Positions 47,481-58,702 of a DNA stretch of 64,000 bases are shown here, in pieces. The notes below the pieces were generated by a model. The model had not been told where the DNA came from. It worked only from the letters and a program-made list of their open reading frames with translations, and ran no database searches. Every line of letters starts with the position of its first letter. Position 1 is the stretch's first letter. The position numbers and the translations under genes are program-made. The DNA is from Erodium maritimum. Lineage: Eukaryota > Streptophyta > Magnoliopsida > Geraniales > Geraniaceae. The stretch is taken from the NCBI GenBank assembly GCA_963921825.1, contig OY997593.1, forward strand, positions 43,353,111 through 43,417,110, written 5' to 3'.

Positions 47481-49168
47481 TGTTGGGTCTCGAGGTAGGG
47501 TTGGAGATGAACCAACTCGCAGCGGAAAATCAATGAAAACCAAGAGACAATTAGAACCATGAAACAACTAACAAAGAATGGATTAACAAGAGAAAAATTC
47601 AGCACTAGTTCTTACCAAAACAAGAACACCGGTTAACGAATGATTGGCTTGAGTCTCCAAGACGCCTACGTATCCACATGGGAATCAAAGCCACGTAGTT
47701 CTTCTCTTTGAGGACTCAAGAACACAAACATGGAGGTGGAAACTAGCCAAACCCGAAATGGCCATGGAAGAGGGAGAGAAAATGTGTTTCCTATTCTTGT
47801 CTTGTGTTTTTTATGTTGAAAAAAGATGACTTAAACATAACAAAACCCATACTTGTCCAACTAAAGGCATGGGACAAGTATGGTGTCAAGTAAGGTGTGA
47901 ATAGGACAAAGTATGGCAAGACAAGATTGGGTTAGGTGGTGAATCACCAACACCTTAATCCTTGTCTTGCTTACTTAGTACTAATTAATCAAGACTTGAT
48001 TAATTAGTTCCATGGGCCTTGGTTGCATGGGCCTTTCATGGGCCTCTTGGAACATGGCCCGTGACCATTTCCAACGAGGTCCCGTGATTCGCTCATCGCC
48101 TCCATGCCTTCCATACCGGAAATGTCCAACATTATCCGACGCGATCAATCCCAAGACTCCAAGCCTTGTCTCGATCCGTAAAGTCCTATTCACTTACAGG
48201 CACATGACCCAAAACCCAGTTTTGGTCATGTCCCGAGACAACTCCCTTTTGGCCATTCTCCATAAATGTGTCAATGAGTTTCATCCTCCGGTGTGACCCT
48301 TAGGTTTATGCATGTCAATAGATCAACGTAAAATCCCATTTTACTTGATCCTATTTAAGTGGCAACTAACGAGACTTTAGTATTGCCTGACACTACATAA
48401 CGAATCGACCCTGTCGATTCTAACCTTTCCGTCGTCCCTGTCATTATCCTTTTATCTCCGATATCCTGATTGAGATAAGGCATAGAGCCGTCATCCTTAT
48501 TATTCTCAATCACCGTTCCTTGATATGTGAGATGACTGAAGATATGATACCCAGTATCATGTGCATGGCCATGCTATTCTTCCAGTCACTCTCGATCAAG
48601 CGGCCGAGAACCGATATCTTTCCCATACCTTAGTATGAGGGATAAATCCCTTAGCCGTCTTTCGTGTCACTCATGTAGCCCATCCCCAAGCCAATCCTGG
48701 CCGTTATGGAAGCCCTGTTACGGACAACGTTAGGCTCAGGTCAAACTCAGTTGTTGACTACATAGCGATCACAAAGACTCCTTGGTCTAAGGATACATGA
48801 CAAGCTACAACACTGAATATGTTCATGACTTAATCTATGGCACATATTCAGGGCGGGTCGTCCAATATCATGTCCCACATGATATCTATGATCAGACTCC
48901 GGAATCCCATTCCAATGACTAACAGAACGTAAGCCATAAAGAGCCATCTTTCATACTAGTCGCTTCTAGTGAAGCTTTGTTGACTAGGGACCCATCGAGT
49001 GTGATCTATCTCGATCTATGGTTCTATTCGCATGGTGGGCATAGATCAGAGCACACATCGATATATTACTCCAACACATAAGTAATATAAAGCCGCTTTA
49101 ATTTTATTGCTAACGATGATATATACATTTGGACATTTAGGATTGAACTACGGGCACTAAGACTAACA
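47481..49168 (-). repeat. 5' LTR of Copia-2B (1688 bp)
   Basis: Indistinguishable by eye from 40708-42395. Confidence 0.95.
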
Positions 49169-50498
49169 CCCATATGGTGAGATTGTGAAATATAAAGAAA
49201 GTTTGGTGCCCAAAGGGTATGTCTAGAGAGAAGGGATTGATTATGAAGAAGTGTACACACTTGTAGCATTAATGGAGACCATCAGATTGATGCTAGCTCT
49301 GGCAGGACAAAATTGTTGGGAAGTCCATCACATGGACGTTAAGTCAACATTCTTGAACGAAGAGCTAAAGGATGAGGTATCTGAATCTCAACCTAATGGT
49401 TTTATCAATAAAACTAACCCAAATGATGTGTTAAAATTCAAGAAACCCGTCTATGGAATGAAGCAAGCATTAAGGGCTTGGAACACTAAACTAGGTAACA
49501 CTCTAGACTCTATGAGCTTTAATCGAAGTAAATTGGAGCATGTTGTGTATACAAAGCACAAGGGAGACTCAATGCTGATCAATTGAGTTTATGTAGATGA
49601 TCTCATCATCACTGAGCACAGAGGAAGAAATTAACTCTTTCAAGAACCAAATGAGACATGCCTTTTGTATGAGTGGCCTAGTTTGATATATTATTATTTG
49701 GTTCTGGAAGTTACACAAAGAAAATAGGGGATTTTCTTGTGCCAGTCTAGTTATGCTGGAAAGATGTTGATGATTTTAGGCTTGAGCAACTATAGTAGTT
49801 GCATTACACTGATAGAAACAAACTGAAGCTGAACAAGCAAGGAGATGGAGCACTTGTGGACTCAACCATGTACAAAAGCCTCGTGGGAAGCTTAAGATAC
49901 CTCGTAAACACAAGACCTGACATTGCATACTCTGTAGGAATGGTAAGTAGATACATGAAAAGCCAACGTCTCAGTTTCTACAGTAAAACACATACTCAAC
50001 TATACAAAAGGAACCCTCAATTATGGTTTAAGTTATAAAAAAACAAATAAAAAATTGACGCTGAAAGGTTATAGTGGCAGCGATCTAGCTGGAGATCAAG
50101 ATGATCGAAAAAGTACTTCAGGTTTTATGTTCTACTTTGGCTCTAGTTTGATCTCTTGGACATCTCAAAAACAAAAGATTGTAGCCCTACCCTCGTGCGA
50201 AGCAGAATACATTGCATCCACTGCTACAACTTGCCAAGGCCTTTGGGTCAACATACTGATTTGCGAGATGGAAAATAAAGAAGAATGAAGCTTGGGACTA
50301 AAAGTGGACAATAAGTCTGCAATCCAACTAAGCAAAAACTCAGTTTATTATAGTCGCAGTATACACATCGATAATAAGTACCATTTTATTTTTTATTATG
50401 TGGAGATGGGAGGGATCATTATCACTCATGTATCATCCCAAAATCAGAAGGCATACATACTAACAAAACCACTAGGGAATATCAAATTCGAAGAATAG
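49169..50498 (+). pseudogene. Copia-3 reverse transcriptase C-part and RNase H
   Basis: After the insertion the frame gives YGEIVKYKESLVPKGYV, then ALAGQNCWEVHHMDVKSTFLNEE, KPVYGMKQALRAW, a TGA, and the catalytic YVDD (49590-49601) kept. A frameshifted connection region holds NTRPDIAYSVGMVSRYM. RNase H: YSGSDLAGDQDDRKSTSGF, SSLISWTSQKQKIVALPSCEAEYIA, KVDNKSAIQLSKN, ending LTKPLGNIKFEE. Confidence 0.88.
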
Positions 50499-50530
50499 AG
50501 AAGGAACCTGAACATTTGAAGCTTACAAGA

Positions 50531-50542
50531 TTAGGGGGAAAT
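50531..50542 (+). other. Polypurine tract of Copia-3
   Basis: TTAGGGGGAAAT directly before the 3' LTR. Confidence 0.8.
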
Positions 50543-50841
50543 TGTCAGATAATCTTTTTTCGTTTCCTTTTTTTTTCAAGACTTAGTCAATAAGGATTTA
50601 GTCAAATTGGGTTTGTTAGTTTGTTTCTCTATTTATAGCTCAAGAGATAGGGTTGTTACATAGATCCTCTCTATATTAAAACAAATTCCTATTGATGGAA
50701 TAATACAACGTTTTTCATTTATTCTCTCACCAGTTTCTTTTTGTTCTCACTTTCAAATTCAATTGTTGTAGGTTTCTTTTTGTAATTTTATGATCCTTAT
50801 TGTTCTTGTGTTTTACTTATATATCTGACCAATATGTTTCA
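50543..50841 (+). repeat. 3' LTR of Copia-3 (299 bp)
   Basis: Opens TGTCAGATAATC and ends CCAATATGTTTCA, followed by CTTAT. Confidence 0.9.
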
Positions 50842-50846
50842 CTTAT

Positions 50847-51149
50847 TTTAGAAATAGACCAACATGGTTTTGTGTCTCATTAATTCTAAATGAGGAAGAG
50901 GAGAGTCAAAGTATGTGGAATGGTAAATCATTAGGAAACTGTCAAACCCCAAAAGATGATGAAAGTACAGGATTTAGGAATTGAAAATTGGTATCTTCAT
51001 TGAATTTGGAATACTAAGGCATGTATTTAGAGATATAAAAGGCATTCTTAGGTTCATAACTAGTAGACTTCGATCTCGAGGAGGTGAAAGAAATAGGATG
51101 GAGTTTAGAGGGAGTTAATGTAGTTGTGACTGAAATTGAAACCCAGAAG
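50847..51149. other. AT-rich spacer
   Basis: Between Copia-3 and the Gypsy element. Nothing recognised. Confidence 0.5.
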
Positions 51150-51154
51150 AATAC

Positions 51155-51650
51155 TGATGTAGAGTGTGTAGCGAAAGGGGAATTATTTATCGAATTCGTT
51201 GATTCACGGAGAATACCGAGCATGATAAATATAAAATTTATTGATTTAACAGAATACCGAAAGATATAGGTTGTGTAGAAACTCGTTTTTGGTGTTTATT
51301 ATTCAAAAATATGAGTTAAAATGAGAGCTATCAAGTGCTTATATAGAAAACTAAAACCCTAAAGTCCTAATACAATAAAGAAACTATTCCCAAAAATCCT
51401 AATTCGAATAAAGAAAATCTCAAATCCTAACAAAAACAGGAAATAATGAACCGGACTTTAAAAATACAATTTTGACCCTCTAAATGATCTCAAATGGCCG
51501 AAAACATTGTACTTCATGGCAAAGCGATGAGTTTTGCTCAGGGGCCCGTTTTGACCGGAAAAATGCTAAGGTTTCGTCAAATTCGGACAATGCTGCATTT
51601 TCAGGTTTTCTAGTCGTTTCGTCAAAATGTATTCAATATGTACTACATCA
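51155..51650 (-). repeat. 3' LTR of the chromovirus-like element (496 bp)
   Basis: Plus-strand ends TGATGTAGAGTG and ACTACATCA. It shares GTTGATTCACGGAGAATACC with the other LTR. Confidence 0.88.
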
Positions 51651-51659
51651 TACCCTCCA

Positions 51660-52835
51660 GGGTAGAGAAGAATTGTTCTCGAATCTGGACCCTCGTCATC
51701 GTCCTCGGATGATTAATTCCTTACACATTGAACAAGATGTTTCACGTTGAAGGCGTTAAAGGTGCAAACATGGCTGAGAGACGCAACTGATAAGCGTTCG
51801 GATTGATGTTCTCTACAATTTCAATGAGACCATTCTTATGGGCAACTAGCTTACTGTTTTCACGAGCCGGAAATCAATTCTTCGTCAAGATGGCCCGAAA
51901 AAAATCTCCCACCTAGAACTCAACAACACGACGACTCTGATCAGCCTTCTCCTTATACTTGGTAGTAGTAGACACCAAATGATCCCGAGTGAACGAATGT
52001 ACCTAAGTTAAATGGCCAAAAAATTCCTCAGTAGTAGCATGGGAACGCACCTTACTGTGCAGAGACAACAAATCAAGAGGACCCCTAGGCGATAAAGCCA
52101 TAGACCATGTAGAAAGGACTGAACCCTGTGGAACGATTAACAACATGGTTATGGGCATACTCAACTTGGGGTAGTTTCAGGTCCCACGCCTTTGGATGGT
52201 CTCCAACCAAACAACGCAGAAGGTTAGCAATGGACCGATTAACGACCTCCTTCTGACCGTTCTTCTGAGGATGATACGCACTACTAAAGTTAAGTAGTGT
52301 GTTGACCAAATGCCATAGACTCCGCCAAAAGTTCCCCACAAAGAGACTATCACCGTCATAAACATAGAAGTAGGTAGTCCATGTAGGCGATACACATCTC
52401 GAAAGTACAGATGCGCCACGGAGACTGCATCAGATGTCTTCTTACAAGGAATAAAATGGGCCATTTTGGAGAAACGGTCCACCACCACAAAAATTGAATC
52501 AAAACCACGTTGAGTACGAGGTAACCCTAGAACGAAGTCCATACTTACATTAGACCATGGATGTGTGGGAATGGGAAATGGAATGTATAATCCTGTATTC
52601 GTTGAACCACCTTTAGCCAATTGAAAAACACGGCAACGAGCGACAAAACGACCTATCTCCTTGCGCATGGATGGCCAAAAATAGGAGTCTGCAAGAAGCT
52701 GGAATGTGCGGTCATGCCCGACATTCTCTTTGTTATGGCGTTCCAGAATCATCTTCAAGCGAAGGCTGCAATCAGGAATACATAACTGTAGACCGCAAAA
52801 CAAGAATCCTCCCTCCAACACAAAATTAGTATTTG
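51660..52835 (-). pseudogene. Gypsy integrase
   Basis: The zinc-binding region GHDRTFQLLADSYFWPSM...VARCRVFQLAKG has Phe in place of the second Cys of the HHCC motif. The core has SNVSMDFVLGLPRTQRGFDSI and VVVDRFSKMAHFIPC. The frame then shifts; the rest lies at 52339-52085 (SSAYHPQKNGQKEVVNRSIANLLR, keeping the Glu). The C-terminal stretch to 51660 is recognisable only in pieces (NAYQLRL; DSRT near the end). Confidence 0.85.
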
Positions 52836-52999
52836 TTCGTTGTTGAATGTGGAGAAAAATTTGGGAAAAGAATGGATCATAATATAAAGTTCCAAAAAGG
52901 AATCAAAACCTGGAACAGAGATACACATCTCAGTCAACAACCCATGACGACGACTTAGCGCATCTGCAACACGATTAGAAACAATCGCCTTGTGTTAAA

Positions 53000-54232
53000 T
53001 CACGAAAGTAAATTGCTGCAAATAAGAAATGTAGGACGCATGACGATGAGAGATTTTATCTTTTCTTCCCAGATGCTTAAGGGCGTCATGATCAGTATAA
53101 AGAACAAATTCCCTCTAAAATAGATAGTGGCGGAAATGTCAAACAACTCTAACAACAACATAAAACTCAATATCATATGTACTGAAGTGACATTTGGCAC
53201 CAGACAAGTTCTCACTAAAGAAGGCAACAGGGAGACCTGCTTTACTAAGGGCAACTCAAATACCTAGCTTGGATGCATCACAATGCAAATCAAAAGGTTG
53301 AGAGAAATCAGGGAGGACGAGAACAGGGGCCGAAGTCAGACGATGCATGATCTCACCAAAGGCTGATTCTGTGTCTTTTGACCAACTGAACCTAGATCCT
53401 TTCATGCAATCCCTGATAGGAGCCATAACACTATTGAAGTGAGGAATAAAACATCGATAGAAGGACACCAAACCATGAAAGCTACGTGCCTCAGTAATAG
53501 TGGTAGGCTTGGGCCACTGGGACACAGCCAAGACTTTATTCGGGTCAACTTTCAACCCCTCACGGGAAACCACATATCCCAGAAACTAGATAAGTGAAGT
53601 CGGGAAAGCACATTTTCCATCAGCCACGTAGAACTTCTCTCGACGGAGCACCAACAATACTGCATGCAGATGCTCGATGTGGTCCGCCTCGTTAGCACTG
53701 TAAATTAGGATATCATCAAAATAGACAACAACAAACTTCTCAATATAAGGACAAAGGGCCTGATTCATCACCCGTATAAAAGTGCTCGGGGCGTTGGATA
53801 GGTAAAATGGCATAACTAGCCACTCATACAGTCCCTCTTAAGTCTTGAAACAGTCTTCCACTCGTCACTCATGCTTACCCGAATCTGGTGATAACCGTTC
53901 TTCAGATCTATCTTGTTGAACACAGAAGCACCACCCAATTGATCCAAAAAGTCATCCAAATGAGGAATAAGGAACCGGTAGCGTACCTTAATTTTTTTGA
54001 TGGACCGACTATCAGCACACATACGTTAGGAGCCATCCTTCTTAGAAGTAAGGAGAGTTAGGACAGCACAAAGACTAAGGTTTTCAAAAATGTGGACTTT
54101 AGCAAGGAGATCCTCCACTTGGCTACGCAATTCCTCATGTTCACGTGGACTCATACGGTAATGAGGTCTGTTGGGAAGGGCAGAACCAGGGACCAAGTCA
54201 ATGCGGTGCTGGATATCCCGCAAGGGAGGCAA
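53000..54232 (-). pseudogene. Gypsy reverse transcriptase and RNase H
   Basis: Blocks on the minus strand: [20 protein letters not shown] (54232-54026), then a frame with YRFLIPHLDDFLDQL and FNKIDLKNGYHQIRV (54022-53816), then [20 protein letters not shown] and the catalytic YFDD at about 53721-53710, all kept. RNase H/connection: FHGLVSFYRCFIPHFN, FSWSKDTESAF, FDLHCDASKLGI (53573-53256), continuing broken to about 53000. Frames are separated by stops and small indels. Confidence 0.88.
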
Positions 54233-54314
54233 TTCATCCGGTATAGACTAAGGAAAAACGTCCTCCAATTCTGGAAGCAGGGGTTGGACTCGGGATGGAA
54301 CACTGTTGGGCGTA

Positions 54315-55050
54315 TCAGAAGCGACCAGCGAGCAACACACAATAAAAATCATCCCAACCTCTTCCATGGCAGCCTGAAAAGGTGCTCGGGAGAGCAGGAC
54401 GGTGGGGGTGGTGATTGGCCAACAGAAACAATGCCACTCTTGGGTTTGGATGGTAGTAATCCAATATGTGTACCTCAGAACAGGAATGAGTAGGTATTAG
54501 CATGCCCATCATGCATAGAAGCGTTATCATATTGCCAAGGACGACCCAAGGGGAGGTGACAAGCGTCCATGGGTAACACATCACAATACATAACATCACG
54601 GTAAGTGGATCCAATGGAAAAGTTAACAAGGACATGTTTGTACCTTTATTGAGCCAAGAGAGGCGATATGGCTTAGGATGTGGTTCGATCGGGAGGTCAA
54701 GTTTGGATACTGCGACCTCTACAACCACATCCTTACAGCTACCACCGTCAATGATCATATTGCAGACTTTTCTACTAATGGTGCAAATGGAATGGAACAT
54801 GCTATTCCGGAGCCATTAATTATCAAGGGACACGAGGGGTCAAGAATGAACGCTGGAGGACCAATAAAGGACCCACATCACCTGAAACATATTCGACGTT
54901 GGCTGCCTCTACTGAATCATCATCATATTCATCAAAAACCAGAGCTGAGTCAGGATCAACAGCCTCGTTGAGCAGGCCATGAGAGATAGGATTCACGTTT
55001 CGGCAATCGGATTGACGATGACCTAGTTCGCCACAATTGTAGCAGCGCAA
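54315..55050 (-). pseudogene. Gypsy Gag zinc knuckle and protease
   Basis: MRCYNCGELGHRQSDCRN (from 55050) is an intact CX2CX4HX4C knuckle. The following linker holds an acidic DEYDDDSVEAANVEYV stretch. In the next frame MIIDGGSCKDVVVEV carries the Asp-Gly-Gly form of the protease active site known in plant Gypsy elements. Later sequence (to 54315) is frameshifted. Confidence 0.8.
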
Positions 55051-55073
55051 ACCACCCGGACGCTATGGAGGGG

Positions 55074-57925
55074 GTGCAGTACCTCATGCAGGTGGAGCGG
55101 TAGACTGTGTGCTGCTTGTGCGAGCTTGCTGGGAGGATGAACCCACACCACTAACTGCTATAGGGGCTCAGAAGGTATTGGCACCATGTCTGGCTAGTTG
55201 TTTCTCTGCATGGGATGCACGACATTGTGCTTCAGCGACTGTCGGAGGGACAAACATGTTCAATACATCCTGCAATTGGAGACGTAGTCCTCAAATATAA
55301 CAAGACACAAATTGGAGAGGGAATCAATAATATCAATACGATCAAGGCAAGTAAAAAATTCAGTACAATACTCCTCAACCGAACGGGAACCTTGATGAAC
55401 CTCGTGCAGGTGGAGCGGTAGACTGTGTGTTGCTCGTGCGAGCTGGCTGGGAGGATGAACCCACACCACTAACGGCTATAGGGGCTCAGAAGGTATTGGC
55501 ACCATGTCTGGCTAGTTGTTTCTCTGCATGGGAAGCACGCTGTTGTGCTTCAACGACTGTCAGAGGGTCAAACATGTTCAATACATCCTGTAATTGGAGA
55601 AGTAGTCCTCCAATATAACGAGACACAAATTGGAGAGGGAATCAATAATATCAATACGAGCAAGGTAAGTAAAAAATTCAGTACAATACTCCTCAACAGA
55701 ACGGGAACCTTGACGAACCACGTGCAGGTAGAGGGTAGACTGTGTGTTGCTCATGCGAGCTTGCTGGGAGGATGAACCCAAACCACTAACTGCTATAGGG
55801 GCTCAGAAGGTATTGGCACCATGTCTGGCTAGTTGTTTCTCTGCATGGGAAGCACGCTGTTGTGCTTCAGCGACTGTCAGAGGGTCAAACATGTTCAATA
55901 CATCCTGCAATTGGAGACGTAGTCCTCCAATATAACGAGACACAAATTGGAAAGGGAATCAATAATATCAATACGAGCAAGGCAAGTAAAATATTCAGTA
56001 CAATACTCCTCAACCGAACGGGAACCTTGACGAACCTCGTGCAGGTGGAGCGGTAGACTGTGTGTTGCTCGTGTGAGCTGGCTGGGAGGATGAACCCACA
56101 CCACTAACTGCTATAGGGGCTCATAAGGTATTGGCACCATGTCTGGCTAGTTGTTTCTCTGCATGGGAAGCACGCTGTTGTGCTTCAGCGACTGTCAGAG
56201 AGTCAAACATGTTCGATACATCCTACAATTGAAGACGTAGTCCTCCAATATAACGAGACACAAATTGGAGAGGGAATCAATAATATCAATACGAGCAAGG
56301 CAAGTAAAATATTCAGTACAATACTCCTCAACCGAACGGGAACCTTGACGAACCTCGTGCAGGTGGAGCGGTAGACTGTGTGTTGCTCGTGTGTGCTTGC
56401 TGGGAGGATGAACCCACACCATTAACTGCTATAGGGGCTCAGAAGGTATTTGCACCATGTCTGGCTAGTTGTTTCTCTGCATGGGAAGCACGCTGTTGTG
56501 CTTCAGCGACTGTCAGAGGGTCAAACATGTTCAATACATCCTGCAATTGGAGACGTAGTCCTCCAATATAACGAGACACAAATTGGAAAGGGAATCAATA
56601 ATATCAATACGAGCAAGGCAAGTAAAATATTCAGTACAATACTCCTCAACCGAACGGGAACCTTGACGAACCTCGTGCAGGTGGAGCGGTAGACTGTGTG
56701 TTGCTCGTGTGAGCTGGCTGGGAGGATGAACCCACACCACTAACTGCTATAGGGGCTCATAAGGTATTGGCACCATGTCTGGCTAGTTGTTTCTCTGCAT
56801 GGGAAGCACGCTGTTGTGCTTCAGCGACTGTCAGAGGGTCAAACATGTTCAATACATCCTGCAATTGGAGACGTAGTCCTCCAATATAACGAGACACAAA
56901 TTGGAAAGGGAATCAATAATATCAATACGAGCAAGGCAAGTAAAATATTCAGTATAATACTCCTCAACCGAACGGGAACCTTGACGAACCTCGTGCAGGT
57001 GGAGCGGTAGACTGTGTGTTGGTCGTGTGAGCTGGCTGGGAGGATGAACCCACACCACTAACTGCTATAGGGGCTCATAAGGTATTGGCACCATGTCTGG
57101 CTAGTTGTTTCTCTGCATGGGAAGCACGCTGTTGTGCTTCAGCGACTGTCAGAGAGTCAAACATGTTCGATACATCCTACAATTGAAGACGTAGTCCTCC
57201 AATATAATGAGACACAAATTGGAGAGGGAATCAATAATATCAATACGAGCAAGGCAAGTAAAATATTCAGTACAATACTCCTCAACCGAACGGGAACCTT
57301 GACGAACCTCGTGCAGGTGGAGCGGTAGACTGTGTGTTGCTCGTGTGAGCTTGCTGGGAGGATGAACCCACACCACTAACTTATATAGGGGCTCAGAAGG
57401 TATTGGCACCATGTCTGGCTAGTTGTTTCCCTGCATGGGAAGCACGCTGTTGTGCTTCAGCGACTGTCAGAGGGTCAAATATGTTCAATACATCCTGCAA
57501 TTGGAGACGTAGTCCTCCAATATAACGAGACACAAATTGGAGAGGGAATCAATAATATCAATACGAGCAAGGTAAGTAAAAAATTCAGTACAATACTCCT
57601 CAACCGAACGGGAACCTTGACGAACCTCGTGCAGGTGGAGCGGTAGACTGTGTGTTGCTCGTGTGTGCTTGCTGGGAGGATGAACCCACACCATTAACTG
57701 CTATAGGGGCTCAGAAGGTATTTGCACCATGTCTGGCTAGTTGTTTCTCTGCATGGGAAGCACGCTGTTGTGCTTCAGCGACTGTCAGAGGGTCAAACAT
57801 GTTTAATACATCCTGCAATTGGAGACGTAGTTCTCCAATATAATGAGACACAAATTGGAGAGGGAATCAATAATATCAATACGAGCAAGGTAAGTAAAAA
57901 ATTCAGTATAATACTCCTCAACCGT
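55074..57925 (-). repeat. Nine-unit 318-bp tandem array derived from gag
   Basis: Units begin (plus strand, at the TGTGTGCTGCT or TGTGTTGCTC landmark) near 55113, 55431, 55748, 56066, 56384, 56702, 57020, 57338 and 57656; all are 318 bp except one of 317. On the minus strand each encodes a gag slice: QGSRSVEEYCTE, then in a shifted frame SRYIGGLRLQLQDVLNMF and TVAEAQQRA. 318 is a multiple of three, yet every unit carries the same frameshift between these blocks and the same TGA after QLARHGANT. So the array grew from an already dead gag. Units differ at only a few percent of positions, and shared variants show multi-unit duplication. Confidence 0.93.
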
Positions 57926-58232
57926 GACAACCAGTCCACGACTTCCTCAAGCTTGAGGCTGCCATCGAACTACAGAATCTCCACCCTGAAACCATGTTCC
58001 CGACGATTATCGGGGACATGGCGAACTGGAGAGAAATCTATGGTATCCAGTGCGAAGGGGTTATCTACGTCTGTGACAATCACGTCATCGCGAAGCATAT
58101 CATCAATTTGTTGGATAGTAACTCGTCATGACGTCTCAGATCATCGTTTTCACGACGAACATCATCAATCTCCTCAGCATTATCAGCACCATCGTAGGCG
58201 GCGTCCTGGCGGACTACTTGGCGAGGCGACAT
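57926..58232 (-). pseudogene. Gypsy Gag N-terminus
   Basis: Starts MSPRQVVRQDAAYDGADNAE at 58232, with a likely coiled coil (EEIDDVRRENDDLRRHDELL). After a frameshift, DNPFALDTIDFSPVRHV and FDGSLKLEEVVDWLSR lead straight into the 318-bp array; the N-terminal half of the capsid domain that should follow is absent. Confidence 0.75.
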
Positions 58233-58248
58233 CTTCCTGGAACGGTGA

Positions 58249-58261
58249 GGCTCTGATACCA
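58249..58261 (-). other. Primer binding site of the chromovirus-like element
   Basis: Minus strand TGGTATCAGAGCC two bases from the LTR; initiator tRNA-Met type. Confidence 0.92.
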
Positions 58262-58263
58262 AA

Positions 58264-58697
58264 TGATGCAGAGTGCGTAGCTAAAGGAGAATTCTTTATC
58301 GAACTCGTTGATTCACAGAGAATACCGAGCAAGATAGATATCAAATTCGTTGATTCAACAGAATACCAAAAGAGATAGGTTGAGTAGAAACTCGTATTTG
58401 GTGTTTATTAATCAAAAATATGAATTATAATGAGAGCTATCAGGTGCTTATATTGAAAACTAAAATCCCAAAGTTCTAATACAATAAGGAAACTAAACCC
58501 CAAAATCCTAATTCAAATAAAAAGGAAATCTCAAATCGTAACAAACATAGGAAATAATGTACTGGACTCTAAAAATACTATTTCTCCCCTCTAAACGATC
58601 CCGGATGGCCGAAAAACATCATACATCATAGCAAAGCAATGAGTATTTTCGGATTTTCTACTCGTTTCGTCAAATACCCTCAATATGAACGGCATCA
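58264..58697 (-). repeat. 5' LTR of the chromovirus-like element (434 bp)
   Basis: Plus-strand ends TGATGCAGAGTG and CGGCATCA. It lacks about 60 bp present in the other LTR (around 51535-51600). Confidence 0.88.
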
Positions 58698-58702
58698 AAT
58701 AT

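Larger units (their letters stand above)
40708..49168 (-). mobile_element. Copia-2B, complete but catalytically dead LTR retrotransposon
   Basis: 8461 bp, minus strand, LTRs of 1688 bp each, duplication CCCAT at 40703-40707 and 49169-49173. By eye I found no difference between its two LTRs, so it is very young. It is a sister of Copia-2A, with about 1 percent divergence in the LTR stretches compared, and carries the same gag deletion, zinc-knuckle Cys loss, integrase substitutions and missing YVDD box. It landed inside the reverse transcriptase of Copia-3. Confidence 0.94.
37770..50841 (+). mobile_element. Copia-3 LTR retrotransposon, split by Copia-2B
   Basis: LTRs at 37770-38080 and 50543-50841 with the 5-bp duplication CTTAT at 37765-37769 and 50842-50846. 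Removing the 8461-bp insertion and one copy of CCCAT leaves a ~4.6-kb element with gag, protease, integrase, reverse transcriptase and RNase H in Copia order. Catalytic motifs (Asp-Thr-Gly, Asp/Asp/Glu of integrase, YVDD) are still present, but many stops and frameshifts break the frame. LTRs differ at many positions and indels, so it is much older than Copia-2B. Confidence 0.92.
51155..58697 (-). mobile_element. Chromovirus-like Gypsy retrotransposon with expanded gag
   Basis: LTRs 51155-51650 and 58264-58697 have TGATG(T/C) and (A/G)CATCA termini; flanks AATAC (51150-51154) and AATAT (58698-58702) are a near-perfect 5-bp duplication. Domain order on the minus strand is gag, zinc knuckle, protease, reverse transcriptase, RNase H, integrase, so Gypsy type. 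The LTRs are clearly diverged (older insertion) and all ORFs are broken. The gag centre is replaced by nine tandem 318-bp units. No chromodomain is seen; the C-terminus appears to run to the polypurine tract next to the LTR, as in Reina-like chromoviruses (inference). Confidence 0.9.

Noticed and set aside
51660-52085. Chromodomain at the end of the Gypsy integrase
   Set aside because: No chromodomain signature could be read in the decayed C-terminus; lineage is inferred from other motifs only.
55109-57843. Runs of ~63-80 aa ORFs on both strands looking like a tandem gene family
   Set aside because: They are shadows of the 318-bp gag-derived array; every unit has a frameshift and stop in the gag frame.
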